Source of the DNA: Cyrtodaria siliqua
Taxonomy: Eukaryota > Mollusca > Bivalvia > Adapedonta > Hiatellidae
Direction: 5' to 3'
DNA length: 64,000 nucleotides
Assembly: GCA_037043455.1 (NCBI GenBank)
Contig: JAWPHD010005111.1
Span: 62,001-126,000 of the forward strand
Positions within the stretch are counted from its first letter, which is position 1. Each line of letters begins with the position of its first letter. This document shows positions 11,490 through 23,012 of this stretch, in pieces. A program made the translations under genes and the position numbers. Under the pieces are notes generated by a model. The model did not search any database, was not told the origin of the DNA, and saw only the letters and a program-made list of their open reading frames with translations.

Positions 11490-12599
11490 TATTTTTGTCC
11501 CGGACTCAGAAAGCTGTTATGGGTGTTGGACTGTGTATCAACGTCATTTTACTGTTCATATACAACTGTATTCTAGTAAGAATACCGGGACGTAGTCAAA
11601 TTGGCATACAGGCATTTTATGGGTCTTCTACTGCTTGAATTAGGTATCAATTTCAGGGATACAGTCTATAAATCTTTCTCAGCATACGAATACAGCTGGT
11701 TCCAAATCGTTATCGTCACTGATTATTGATTGGTGTTAAACTTTATTAAAGGGACAAAAGGCAATCTTGATTTTTTAAAAGCTCGCGAATGACGCCCCGT
11801 TAGTTTTTCTACATAACTTGCATTTGTTCAATACTTAACATTAATTATAAAATTAATATAAAGGAAATTGTGTGTTTGAATATCAATCACTAACTGCTTG
11901 TGTGTAAAGCTATATATGTATCTCTGTTAACGGAAGCATCTTCTGAAGAGTTTGAATAAGTTTGTTCCACTGTTACTTATTCTCATTCTCTTATTACAAC
12001 TACTAATCAGATTTCAATAATAACAAACATCTAACATTAAACCCTTTCTTCTAATGTAAATTTACATTGCTAAAAACTGAGATTACCTTCACAGATGCTC
12101 CAATTGCTATTATATTATCATTAAGTTGTTTTTGTTTATAACTATGATAATTTAACAATTCTTCATATTCTAACCATGCTCTTTTCCCAATTCCTCACAA
12201 TCTAATAAGAAACAACATTCTATTTAGTGATCCATTACACATACAATTCATATTCATATTATAACATTATACATCACAGATGCCAAAATTAAAAACATGT
12301 TCATTTTGTCTCATGTTTATGTAGTGCTCAAATCTTTCATGATACATGCCCTTTGATTGTTGACAATTACAAACAAAAAAAGTCTAACATCTACACACTG
12401 CTCGTTTATTTTTATCATATTCATCATTCCCCTTACTGTTTTCTTATGTAACTGTTCTGACCGGATTGTGATACTTTGTATCGCTGTTTTCTTGTTTGAT
12501 CTTAGCGCATGATCGTAAGTGGCGATTTATGTTGTTTAATTAGGTGAGGTCGCAGAAATTATATTTTTTCCAGCGGTGGTGAAGTTTTTGAATCTCATT
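11490..12599. other. No gene seen
   Basis: Very AT-rich, largely single-copy sequence with no supported open frame. Confidence 0.5.
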
Positions 12600-12832
12600 C
12601 TGTCTCATATTCGAGGCAGATGATAGATGTGAAACTCACAGCTGTTACGGTATGTGCCGACCAGAGGGACATGAATCCATTGCTTTGAATTATAGGTAGG
12701 TATCCGGAACGGCCCCATCCGCAATTTCCCGGAGAGGTATTTTGAAGACATCACGCAATACCTGCATAAACAACCGCCATTTCTTAATTGATTAAACCTT
12801 AAATACCACACATGCATGCATACAACTCACAA
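12600..12832 (+). repeat. Repeat E, single arm
   Basis: Shares gacatcacgcaatdcctgc, ataaacaa and ccgccat blocks, in order, with the arms of the long-TIR element at 27843-28365. Only one arm is recognisable here, so this is a partial copy adjoining the segmental duplication. Confidence 0.6.
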
Positions 12833-12984
12833 TATCACGCCAATCTAGCCATTTATTGTGATAACCTAAGTTTGGTATTGCATTCAGGGTATAGAAGGAT
12901 GCGTGGCCTAACAAGCCTACGTGTTCCGGCTCAGAAAAGAAAGAGGGAAAAACAACCGAGACGATTTGTTTGTTTGTTGTATGG

Positions 12985-13080
12985 TGTTTTACGTCATTTT
13001 CAACAAATGTAAGGTTATATATTGGGTCGATTTTTTTTTGTGGTGGATGCAGACCACCCACTTGTCCTGGTGAGTAAGTA
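12985..13080 (-). mobile_element. SINE body/tail fragment
   Basis: Carries the tttacgtcattttcaaca tail and gaccacccac block of the SINE family seen at 4955-5195 and 20219-20398, in minus orientation. The tRNA-like head is missing. Confidence 0.6.
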
Positions 13081-13439
13081 AGTAAGAACCGAGACGAAAT
13101 TATATGTCTATTTACGAAATCCATCGTCAATATTGTGTCCTTGATTGACTTATCACCGTTTGTATAATTATCGTAAACAGACAATCAAAACGTCATAAAT
13201 GACCAATACCTCTCTCCATCAACGTTATACTATGCGATCGACTTCTTTATTGTTTGTTTGTGTGCGTACGGTGTTGTTATCTGTTCTTGCAGTACTCATA
13301 GAGCCAATCAGATTTATTTCCGTAGCACACACTTTTTCAAATGTTTGTTTTCATTTTTGGGGTCTTTTGAGATGCTTGAACCCTCCGGGTCTAAAGTCTA
13401 TTATAAAAGACTGGCGCAGCTGGTTTTCGTTTTAAATAG

Positions 13440-13880
13440 TTCATAACAATTGAGCCCCGTGTAGTTCCGGGGGCCCCGTTTGGTTCCGGGGAAAAGAATA
13501 GGGCCACTGCAGATCCCGTTAGAGGGATAGGCGGAGTTATAGGACCCCCACCCCCACCCCCACCCCCCAAATTCATGTTCATTTCATTTTTTTGTTCGGG
13601 TTCATTAAAGGTCTTCATCATGACCCCTGTATTGTTTCAGGTGCCATCTCGCTCAAATCACTAGAGCAGTGGCAGAAAAACAATAATTGTGGCTCCAGCG
13701 TAAATGGAGTGTCAACACTAGAATTTGCAGCAATTCTGCAGATCTGCAGATGAGAAGGTTCTAAGTATTTCATCTCGATGTACATAGAGGATGAGCCTGG
13801 CATGTTCATTCCTGTTAGGCCTCATATAATCTTTCATGTGTTGGTGCGCCTTAAAACCCTAATTCAATTCAATTCATAAC
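13440..13880 (+). repeat. Repeat F, copy 1 (ends in ttcaa-type simple tail)
   Basis: Block order: aattgagccccgtg, ttccggg, tgcagatcccgtt, a C-rich run, gttcattaaaggtc, gtggctccagcgtaaatgg, agtgtc, tgcag pairs, gagaaggttcta, gatgagcctggcatgttcat, tcctgttaggc, tgttggtgcgccttaa, then attcaattcaattca. The pentameric tail is typical of a retroposed (LINE 3'-end or SINE) sequence. Other copies: 14655-15065 (+) and 17090-17395 (-), with a fragment near 60430-60500. The frames seen in it are not conserved. Confidence 0.75.
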
Positions 13881-14099
13881 AATTGATATGCAAACTGATC
13901 GGTTATTATCATTCGATCGCATACGTTACACTATGGATTCACGTATTTCAAGTTTAACTCGGTTTCTTTAAAGAATATGACGCTAATCTAAATTTGGTAT
14001 TGCATTCAGGGTAAAGAAGATGCTTGGCATAACAAGCCAACGTGTTCCGGCTCAGAAAAGAAAGGGAAAAGCAACCCAGTCGATTTGTTTGGTTGTTTG

Positions 14100-14240
14100 T
14101 ATGGTGTTTTACGTCATTTTCAACACATATAAGATTATATAATTTTTTATGAGGGTTGATTTTTTTGGGGGTGGAGGCAGACCACCCACTTTTCGCGGGT
14201 AGAACCAGTATTGTACACCTCCCGCCATCCGTAAGAACCA
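14100..14240 (-). mobile_element. SINE body/tail fragment
   Basis: Same fragment as 12985-13080 but longer, with the ctcccgccatccgtaag module retained. It is better preserved than in copy A. Confidence 0.65.
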
Positions 14241-14478
14241 AGACGAAACCATATGTCTACTTACGAAAGTCATGGTCAGTATAGTGTCCTTGATCGACTT
14301 ATCACCGTTTGTATAATTATCGTAAACAGATAATCAACACATCATAAATCACCAATACCTACATCCATCAACGTTATACTACCCAACGATGTGATCGACT
14401 TCTTTATTGTTTGTTTGTGTGCGTATACCGGCCAAATAGGGCGTTGTTATCTATCTGTTATTGCAGTACTCATATAGC

Positions 14479-14514
14479 CATGGATTTATATACACATGTA
14501 CATATAAATCCATG
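14479..14514. mobile_element. 36-bp palindromic insertion flanked by ATAGCCA
   Basis: catggatttata and its inverse tataaatccatg flank a short centre. Copy A of the duplication reads catagagccaatcag here, whereas copy B has atagcca, the palindrome, then atagcca again. That pattern fits a tiny foldback or MITE-like insertion with a 7-bp duplicated target made after the segmental duplication. Confidence 0.65.
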
Positions 14515-14654
14515 ATATAGCCAATCAGATTTATTTCCGTAAACACACTTTTCCAAATGTTTAACACAGTTTTTTTTGTTGAGTTTTTTGAGATGCTTAA
14601 ATCCTCCGGGTCTCAAGACTATTATAAACGACTGAGGCAGCTGGTATTCGTTTT

Positions 14655-15065
14655 AAATAGTTCATAACAATTGAGCCCCATGTGGTTCCGGGGGCCCCGT
14701 TTTGTTCCGGGACAAAGAATAGAGCAACTGCAGATCCCGTTGGAGGGGTAGGCAGAGGGGTAGAACACCCCCACCCCAATTCATGTTCATTTCATCATTT
14801 TTGTTCATGCTCATTAAAGGTCGTCATCATGATCCCTGCATTGTTTCAGGTTCCCTCTCGCTCAAATCACAAACAATAAACGTGGCTCCAGCGTAAATGG
14901 AGTGTCTACAATAGATTTTGCAGCAAATCTGCAGTTCTGCAGGTGAGAAGGTTCTAGGCCCATTCTCCATATTTCATCTAGATGTACATGGAGGATGAGC
15001 CTGGCATGTTCATTCCTGTTAGGCGCCATATAACCTTTCATGTGTTGGTGCGCCTTAATTTATAA
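14655..15065 (+). repeat. Repeat F, copy 2
   Basis: Diverged copy of 13440-13880 within duplication copy B. It lacks the attcaattca tail. Confidence 0.75.
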
Positions 15066-15135
15066 CAATTGATATGCAAACTGATTCGATCTCATACGCT
15101 ACACTATGGATTACACGTATCGGTTTCTTTGAAGC

Positions 15136-15384
15136 AGGCATTTCGTATATAAAAAAAGAATATTTTTGATATGGTGTGACGTGTCGTCCGTATTTGTATT
15201 GCATTATCGAAAGACAGGAAGAACCAGAACTAATAGTGACCTAATTGTATATATACTAGAGATCAGTCCGACAACGGATGTTGATGGAAGTTGATATTTA
15301 AAAGTCTGTGAAATTACAATGTTTACGTGGTTTTGATTGAGAACTCAGCTATCTGTCTTCAAATGTCCTAGGAATGCTTTTGTA
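15136..15384. other. Spacer, nothing recognised
   Basis: Unique sequence between the segmental duplication and the mariner-like element. Confidence 0.4.
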
Positions 15385-16272
15385 AGAGGGCTGTTCAAAT
15401 AATACGTGCACTTGTTCGATATTGCACTCATTTATTGACGTAAACTTTTAAGATTCGTACATGTTGTAATCCAACTCATAAGAAATCAAATGATTTTAAC
15501 AAAACAAAAAATCGATGCCATGTCTAGTAACGTTGCAATGAAGGATATAATAGGGCGAGATTTGAACAAGGATAACTATGATCAATATAAATAAGTGGAC
15601 GAATACTTCTTTGCTTTTAAGTTGAAACTGACGACTTCAGAAAAAATCAGGGGGGCAGTAAAATGTTAATACAATATTAAATAATATGAACCTTTAATAA
15701 AACAAAACAAAATAAAATAATACAAAAATGAAATACAAAAACATAAAGTTTTAAAATCTGACATATTTTCTTCAAAATATATATGATAATAAATTTGTTC
15801 AATAAACATGTCTTTTGGAATGACTATGATATTTGTTTTCTAAATATTTTGAATATTTATGCTAAACTCGATCGAGATTGGTATGATATCTTTCTGGAGC
15901 TGTGATATACTTATAAAACATGATTATCCAACAATAAAGTAAACTATTTACGTAATGCAAAACCTGAATAATACAAAAATCTAATTAAATAACAACTGCG
16001 TTTGTTATTTCTAGCATTGTTCATCATTTATAACCTTCGGTTGTTGTTGGTTTTCAATGCGACACCATAACACACAAATGACATGCTCCATGGCGGCTAC
16101 AGTGGGGTTGTCAAAAATCACATTTCTTCAAAATCTGTTTTAAATAATTTTATAATATTTACTTTTATGAAACTGAAAATATAAACCTTTATTGCCATAT
16201 AATTAAATTTACTTGATTTATAAAAGTGTAATAACTATTAAAAATGTCCATGTACTATTTGAACGGTCCTCG
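15385..16272. mobile_element. Mariner/Tc1-like non-autonomous element
   Basis: Left end agagggctgttcaaataat and right end, inverted, cgaggaccgttcaaatagt agree at most positions of the first ~25 bases (continuing tac.tg.ac). TA dinucleotides flank both sides (15383-15384 and 16273-16274), as expected for the Tc1/mariner target site. The 888-bp interior is AT-rich and shows no transposase frame or D-D-D/E motif, so it is a MITE or a very decayed copy. Confidence 0.65.
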
Positions 16273-16274
16273 TA

Positions 16275-17089
16275 CAGTCATGGCGACCTGATTTAACCGG
16301 CACGATTTGTTACCATGCATCCGTCTCTTCAAATAGCAATGCTGTAAATATAAAGTGATTCCGGCAGAAACGGAATCTATTGGTTGAGTAAAGATGGGTT
16401 TGTTGAATGTATTTAAGTAAAAACAAAGCTAGAATTGAAATTGTGCATACCGTTCAATGGTTGTGAATTTAACCGCCAACATCATTTGCATTTGTTAAAT
16501 ACCAAAACTTCATTATATTGTTTTCTTTCGTTATAATCCTACTTTGTACTATTTATATATGCATGTTGTATAATATGGAAATAAAATGTGTTTAAACCTA
16601 TGGTTGTGAAAGAAAGAGGAAATTTCATCTGGCTTAATCCATTACGTGGTATCATCCCTTATTTTTAAATAGTTTTATCTTTATATATTTACATTAATTT
16701 TTAATTAATACTTCATTTCTTCATTTTTTTATCAATTTTTGCGCACAATACGACCTATTTATGTGTCGACGTGCCGTAAAACACCATTCATTCCATTCCA
16801 TTCTATTACGTGGTCCGCCTTAATTAGATTAAGCGATGGGAGGGCTTATATTAGCAGGATTTTATAACGGATTTTTCGGCAATAAAACATGTTTAAAAGC
16901 ATTTTTTCACTGAAAAAAAAAAAGTGATAACCTGTTTAAAATTACCTATGAAATGTTTTAACTTTACAATATGGAAACTTTTAACTGAAATTAAGGTTTT
17001 ATTTTATACCCCAGCCAATCCCGTTTTCGCTTCTTGGAGAAGGGGTTGGATGGGGTATGAAAGTTAATACTCGGACCACATAATGCGTA
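16275..17089. other. No gene seen
   Basis: AT-rich, apparently unique. Contains several oligo-A/T runs and no supported coding sequence. Confidence 0.5.
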
Positions 17090-17395
17090 TCGAATTGAAT
17101 TGAATTGAATTGGGTTTTAAGGCGCACCAACACATGAAAGGTTATATAGCGCCTAACAGGCATGAACATGCCAGGCTCATCCTCCATGTACAACGAGATA
17201 AAATATGGAGAATGGGCCTAGAACCTTCTCACCCTGATCTGCAGAGTTGCTGCAAATTCTATTGTAGACACTCCATTTACGCTGGAGCCACGTTTATTGT
17301 TTTTCTGCCATTGCTCTTATTGATGTGAGCGAGATGGCACCTGAAACAATGCAGGGGTCATGATGAAGACCTTTATTGAGCATGAAAAAAAATGA
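17090..17395 (-). repeat. Repeat F, copy 3 (minus)
   Basis: Reverse-oriented copy of 13440-13880. The simple tail (attgaattgaattgaattg) lies at its left edge, followed inwards by aaggcgcaccaacacatgaa and catgccaggctcatcctcca. Truncated at its 5' part. Confidence 0.75.
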
Positions 17396-18956
17396 CATAT
17401 CGAATAGCCTGTATATATTATACAGGTAATAATCACCCTTCTGCAGCAATATATTTAGAAGCATTGTTGGTGTGTAAAACATTAAATTCTTACTTTCGGA
17501 TTAAATACAATGTTTAGCCCTGAGCTATTAAACCTTGTTATATTTTTAGAACAAAAATAAAACCAAACATAATTAATAAAAAAGCATTAATGACATCATT
17601 GTTAAAGTGTCTGGTTTTAGATAAAAACAGCCTCATTTGAGACTAGTACCTTTACTTTTCTGTCTCGGTAGCGTTATCTGGACGTAATTATGCTAATGGT
17701 TGTACATTAATACATTTAAAAGAAATGCACTATAGCAAAACACGATTTCCGGTTCCGGTTCCTACACAATTTGCATGACATAGTTTACAGTCTATCTTCC
17801 CTTGGTACATATACACAACCATTATTGCATGTTATAGCTAAAGCGGACAAACACAAATATTTAAAAATATATTTGTTGAATAATTCAATATTCGGTTTCG
17901 CGATGGGAGTGGAGGGGAGGGGTGTGAGAAAAGCTGTAAAATGAGTTTTGGACTTCAATTTTGAACTTGAGGAAATGTCATCCAGCTAGAAGAAAATTAA
18001 ATCTCACGTATATTATAAAAGAACAGTTATCAAGATTGTGTAAGACAGAATCACTGCAAAACACTTTGAGCATAGATAGAGCTTGTTCAGGCAGAATACG
18101 GTGAATTTCTGTTTAGAATGTTATCAATATGTTTCTTTCAAAAAAGTGAGTGTAGGTGTATACTAACACTGTCTTATATTTCGAGACTGCAATTAATTAT
18201 TTTATATATGCAATAAAAAAAAGCCACCAGGCATTGATAGTCTGTAAGAAAGGCATGATATAATTTACATATGTCACCATTCTTTCAGGAAATTACCTTG
18301 AATGATTTGTATTATTGAATATGTAAATGAAAAATGTACACGAGAACTACATGCGTCATACGTTACTTCTTTACACGTGCAAACTGTGAACTAAACTATC
18401 TATACCCATCAAAAAATAAAAGTACACATAGGCCCAGTTTTTGAGGGCGTGGGACAGCTTGAACAGCGTTTTAATTAAACAATGTTTGATATTTTTAAGC
18501 ACACTTCACTGAGTACTAAATATTACTTTAAACAGTTTCAATATTCTTTTATAGATGCTATGGAAACTTTAAGGGGAGATAATTTGATAATCAAAAACTG
18601 CTACCTTCACAATCGGTGTTGTGTTTTTATGTGATTGTTGTCGACAGCAACGTATAAAGATTGAGCTAATGTTTGTAGATTGTATGTGTTGGTATCAAAA
18701 ATGCATGGTTTAAGAAAAAGCGGGATAACTCCCTTGTGTTCTGAATTTTTCAAAACAATATTTTGTTTGGACTATTGGTGGTGGTCGATCTCATTATTCT
18801 ATTTAGTGTCTATGTACTTTTTAAACCAATCAGATGGCTCGGAATTTCAAATACTTGCACCATTTATTCATGAAGATTGTACTACCATCGCTCTTTATTG
18901 TTTAGAGTGTGACCTATATAGAGACTTTCGATAAAACATATCGTAAACACTAAGCC
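17396..18956. other. No gene seen
   Basis: AT-rich unique sequence. The + frame at 18680-18934 (84 residues) has no recognisable motif and is probably chance. Confidence 0.5.
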
Positions 18957-19066
18957 GGATAGAGTCTATGAAGAGAAATCTTCACCATTAAGAAACGGAA
19001 TGGCGTAGCGGCTACGACCGACCGCAGTTTCTTAATGGTGAAGATTTCTCTTCATAGCCTCTATCC
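18957..19066. mobile_element. Foldback hairpin, 40-bp arms
   Basis: Left arm 18957-18996 (ggatagagtctatgaagaga, aatcttcaccattaagaaac) and right arm 19027-19066 are inverse to one another with one or two mismatches. The 30-bp GC-richer loop contains gcgtagcggctacg. Probably a MITE-like foldback. Confidence 0.8.
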
Positions 19067-20040
19067 TATACCTACATCATTATTATTTCCTGTTTTGCTG
19101 TTTATATAATAAGGGAAAGAAAAAGGAATACTTTTTTATTTTTGTTCAGTATCATTATTTCTTTGAAATGTCGTTGTCTCACAAAAACCGTGGAAAGCTC
19201 CTCGTCATTATTCACTCACTATTACAACGGAGAAGTACATAATAGATGAACAGGATGGATGATCACGTGGTTTCAACATTGTGCAACATCCGGAAAAACG
19301 TACCGCTTCGGAGTAAGATTTTCTTTGTTATTTACTAGAATGCATTTTCATGTAATTTAGCGTAAAGAGAGAACAATCTACAGTATTTTATCCCATACTG
19401 GTTTGTTTGTTGGTGACTGTTCCATATACAGTGCACTGGAATCGTTTTGTTTTCTGCTAAAATTCAGTTTTCGCAGCTCATGTATTTTAGATTATTTAAA
19501 AAAATCCAGGCTTGAAGATATAATATAGAAGCGTACATTAATGCAGCGGTGAAATGATTTGATGTATTTTCCCATGCAGCAGGTACCACTAATTGCAACA
19601 TCTCTCAGAAAAGAAAGATTCTTTTCTACCCGAAGGATGCGTGTTTTTTTGAAACAAACAAAAAACATCATACTCACACAATAAACTGAGATATCAATAT
19701 GTGGTGATATAACAAATGTTAGGGACAAAAGTCAAAGAGTAATCATCATATAAGTTAACATGTTAAAGTTCTAGGGATACACTAAAATTACATAAATATT
19801 GGTGCAAACATTTTCAGAAATTTTGCTATCGTACAACTAAAAGGGTAAATCTAAATCAGTAACTTAAAATACATTTTCCTTTCATATTAAATTTAGTCGG
19901 TTAACCAAGTGTCTGTATCTCCTAACCCATTGTATTTTTCGTTAAATCCGACTCCGTCTCTATTCATGTCGGTACCGTACACTTGAGTGCTTTTTGGTGT
20001 TAAAATTAGTCCTCCGATACACTATTTCAATCCGTCAGTC
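19067..20040. other. No gene seen
   Basis: Unique AT-rich sequence without a supported open frame. Confidence 0.5.
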
Positions 20041-20850
20041 AGTTCGTCAGTCTGTCTGTATCAATAACTTAAGTTTCCCTGTGTGGATTTTAACGAAACT
20101 TCATCCCAAGGTGCGGCTCATAGCAGAAAGCCCGAGATTGATATTCGGAGTATTTGGTCAAATATCAAGGCCACTGTTAACTTTAATAACAGAACATTGG
20201 TTTCCGCTCAATAATTTAGGCGTGTCCGTGGCCGAATGGTCAAAGACGTTGCGATGTAAAAACCTCCGCCTCTCACTGCTGCGGGTTCGTATCCCACTGG
20301 GAGCTCGGCTTGTAAGTGAGGAAGTGTCGATTCTTACGGATGGCGGGAGGTGTACAGTACTGGTTCTACCCAACAAAACAAAAAAACAAATCGATCAGTT
20401 TCTTTCCCTTAAAGGAGTTTAGCTAAATTTCACCATATATTCCGCTCATAAAAAGAAACCTCGGGATTGATATTCGGAATAAATAGCAACTTGGTTTTCG
20501 CTCAATAACTTTTCTTTTCCGTGGGGGATTTTAATGGAACTTCAACACAAGATGCGGCTCATAGAAACAAGCTCGAAACCTTTTCGGGTCATTTGGTCGT
20601 AGTTCAAGGTAACCGTTACTATAAATACAAAATTGGTTTTCGCTCCATAACTTTACTTTCCCGTAAAGGAGTTTAGTGAAACTTTATCACGTGGTGCGAC
20701 TTATAGGAAAAATGCTAGGGGTTGTTATTAGGGTATTTTATTCAAAGGTAAAGGTCATTGTTACTATACATAGAAAATCGGTTTCTGCTCTATAGCCTTA
20801 CTTTCCCTTAAGGTAGTCTATTTTCGATGGCAGATGATTTAAGTGCAAAG
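20041..20850 (+). repeat. ~150-bp tandem repeat array (about 4-5 diverged units)
   Basis: Each unit carries, in order, ttccc..gg(a/t)ttt, a..gaaacttca(t/a)c, (g)gtgcggctcataga, gggattgatattcgg, tcaaggt..a..gttact and tcggtttycgctcaataac-like blocks. Units are 75-85% alike by eye. A SINE has inserted at about 20219. Such arrays are, to my knowledge, common in bivalve genomes; none of the frames is conserved between units. Confidence 0.75.
20219..20398 (+). mobile_element. tRNA-derived SINE (class II tRNA head), best-preserved copy
   Basis: Starts gtgtccgtggccgaatggtc, which holds a good RNA polymerase III A box (tggccgaatgg). About 50 bp downstream comes a good B box (gggttcgtatccc). The long-armed spacing suits a Leu/Ser-type tRNA ancestor. 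The body contains gtaagtgaggaag and cttacggatggcgggaggtg and ends in an A-rich tail (aaaacaaaaaaaca). It interrupts a unit of the ~150-bp array. Confidence 0.8.
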
Positions 20851-22304
20851 AGAGGGATATGCATGGGAAGCTTTGTATGTGGTACATCGGTAGGCGACTC
20901 ATAATTCGCGGAATTTGCTTGTTAGTACTAGTTCTAGTCCCGCTACGTTATAAATCTACTACAACTGAAAAGCTACAGTCCCTACAGTATTGGTGTTATT
21001 GCAGATTCGTTATTATCGTTGTATTCGAAATGTCAAATCATTATTTTGTTTTGTTGTTTTTCTAGTTTATGTTGTTATTGTAATGTATTTGCCCTCTATT
21101 CGAGCCTGTAAATGTATTAACTGGGTAAAGGTAAACAGGTGCTGTTGTTGTTGTTGTTGCATTGATGACTACTGATGGTGCGGCGGTAAGGACCACAATG
21201 ACGACGGCTTTCTACAACTATTACAAATAATACGTACTACTGCTGCTGCTACTACTACGACTACTACGACTACTACGACTACTACTAATACTAACTCTGA
21301 AAAACGTGTTGCTGTTACCACTGCCACCGCCACGTCCATTAGCACCACCACGACCTTCACCAGCGCTAATATTACTAACATTTATCATGTAAGTAGTTAG
21401 TTTAATGTATTTACAGGTATCAAGGCGGTATGTGTATACTCATTGTGTATTTCTTTACGCTTGACGTTTGACGACTTGTAGCATATATCACTAGTCACCA
21501 CGTTACCCTGTAGTTCGTATTGTCATGTCCAGTAGGCAAATATGCCGTGATGTGAAAAAAACTTATTTGTATTGCCAGTACGTATTTACATAAAGCAAAG
21601 GGTCGGGCCACAAGTTCTCACAACATTAGTTACGGCCCTTACCATAAATTATGTGATGTGATGTGATATGATGTGCTATGATATGATGATATGATATGAT
21701 ATGATAGGACATTGTGTTATGATATAATACGATACCTTCTAATATTATATGTGAACGAACTAGATCTACGTAAAAAATTATTTTTTTAACAAACATACAA
21801 TTTATACTTAAAACAAATAGATATAAAAGTCGAACAGGAAATGTAGCATTCAAGGACCACAGTCAACTACAAACACCCATAGAAACAAACAAGAACTACA
21901 AAGAAGTTCACCACAAGGATACCAGGATACCCTGCATATATGTAAGTTGTGTTATGTTCACGTGTTACTCATTGAAATCAAATAAATAAATATGTCTATG
22001 CATATACATGTATATACACAAATAATAATTAAACCATTAAACAGTGCTTATAACGGTAATTGATTTTACACCTTCTTCAGAAGGTAAATAAACTAATAAG
22101 ATAAGATAAGATAAGATAAGATAAGATAAGATAACATAACATAACATAACATAACATAATAATACCATATATAATTTATTTATGTTTTATTTAATATAAT
22201 ATTTACATCAAACATCCTAAATCATATGTATAAAACATCGAAAAGCTGTGTTTAGTTTTCAAAAACCTTTTCTCATCCTTGGCTTTTAACGCGTCAATGT
22301 GAAA
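20851..22304. other. No gene seen; several microsatellites
   Basis: Contains trinucleotide tracts (tgt/tgc at 21140-21160; act/acg at 21230-21290), an atgtgatgtgat-type run at 21652-21712, a fragment of repeat B at about 21826-21890 (cgaacaggaaatgtagcatt) and pentanucleotide tracts (ataag)n then (ataac)n at 22097-22160. The low-complexity frames crossing them are artefacts. Confidence 0.6.
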
Positions 22305-23012
22305 GACTTTTAAAAGATTATAAGAATCCATCATGAGTATCCATGTGAGATAGAGAAATCTCACCCGAGGGTCAGAATTGTAACCAGGGACGAGGCTCTG
22401 CCGAGTGCCTGGTTGCAATTCTGATCCCGAGGGTGAGATTTCCCTATCTCACATGGATCACTCATGATGGATTATTTTTCTCCCATTATGTGTTTATTAA
22501 CGGCATAAAATCAATGACTTTGCTGATTTTACGCCAGATTCTAATACACCCGCACTATATAGCCTAGATTAAAATATCTCGTTATATTGAACGATATATC
22601 ACTGTAATTTTTGCAACGTTAGGAGAATAAGCGTTGCGCATTGCGCATTCCGCATTGTGACGTATGCAACGTTAGGAGAGCAAGCAAAGCAATGCGAAAG
22701 ATTTCAGATGTGTGCGTTATTTTCACATTTTAGGGGTATTAGAATAGAAATAGGACATCGTTTACGGTGAATTATCTATACTATATCACGGTTTGTCATT
22801 CAATTGTAAACAATAATTCCACTCGCCCTTCAATTGAACTCCAAACCGTGATATATTAAACGATAATTCACAGTAAACGATGTTCTATTTCTTAAATAAG
22901 ACGACGTCGACGTAACGTCATGACGTCATAAGTCACATGTCATGTAAGATAGAGTTATCTCACATGAGGAAAATGCCTATCTCACATGAGCAGAAATGGG
23001 AGAAATTTGTCT
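22305..23012. mobile_element. Foldback element, copy 2 (inverted, interrupted)
   Basis: Reverse-complement copy of 5393-5735: hairpin 22330-22475 followed by tgtttattaacggcataaaa, then, after an insertion at about 22548-22897, by gacgacgtcgacgtaacgtc and the ctcacatgag motifs. Comparison with copy 1 (gcgttaaatc / gccttattctgg) places the break between gccag and aataag. Confidence 0.85.
22548..22897. mobile_element. Nested insertions inside foldback copy 2
   Basis: Two adjoining pieces. 22548-22745 starts attctaatacaccc and ends ggggtattagaat, its near inverse, so it looks like a small TIR element; it contains the gttgcgcattgcgcattccg stretch. 22746-22897 is a hairpin whose arms carry agaaatag.acatcgttta, ggtgaattat and atatcacggttt and their inverse. 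Neither is in copy 1. Confidence 0.7.

Larger units (their letters stand above)
12833..13974 (+). repeat. Tandem segmental duplication, copy A
   Basis: About 1.14 kb, followed directly by a diverged copy B at 13975-15135. Shared landmarks in the same order: tttggtattgcattcaggg, cgtgttccggctcagaaaag, tatggtgttttacgtcattt, gaccacccact, cttatcaccgtttgtataat, cgacttctttattgtttgtt, then the repeat F block and a tail with caattgatatgcaaactga. Short frames inside are shadows. Both copies carry a partial minus-strand SINE and a repeat F copy, so those insertions predate the duplication. Confidence 0.85.
13975..15135 (+). repeat. Tandem segmental duplication, copy B
   Basis: Diverged duplicate of 12833-13974 (same landmark order). 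Relative to A it has gained a short piece near 14425 (ataccggccaaatagg) and a 36-bp palindromic insertion at 14479-14514, and has lost part of the simple tail of repeat F. Confidence 0.85.

Noticed and set aside
20219..20300. Functional tRNA gene
   Set aside because: A and B boxes are good but there is no matching acceptor stem and the sequence runs on into a repeated SINE body.
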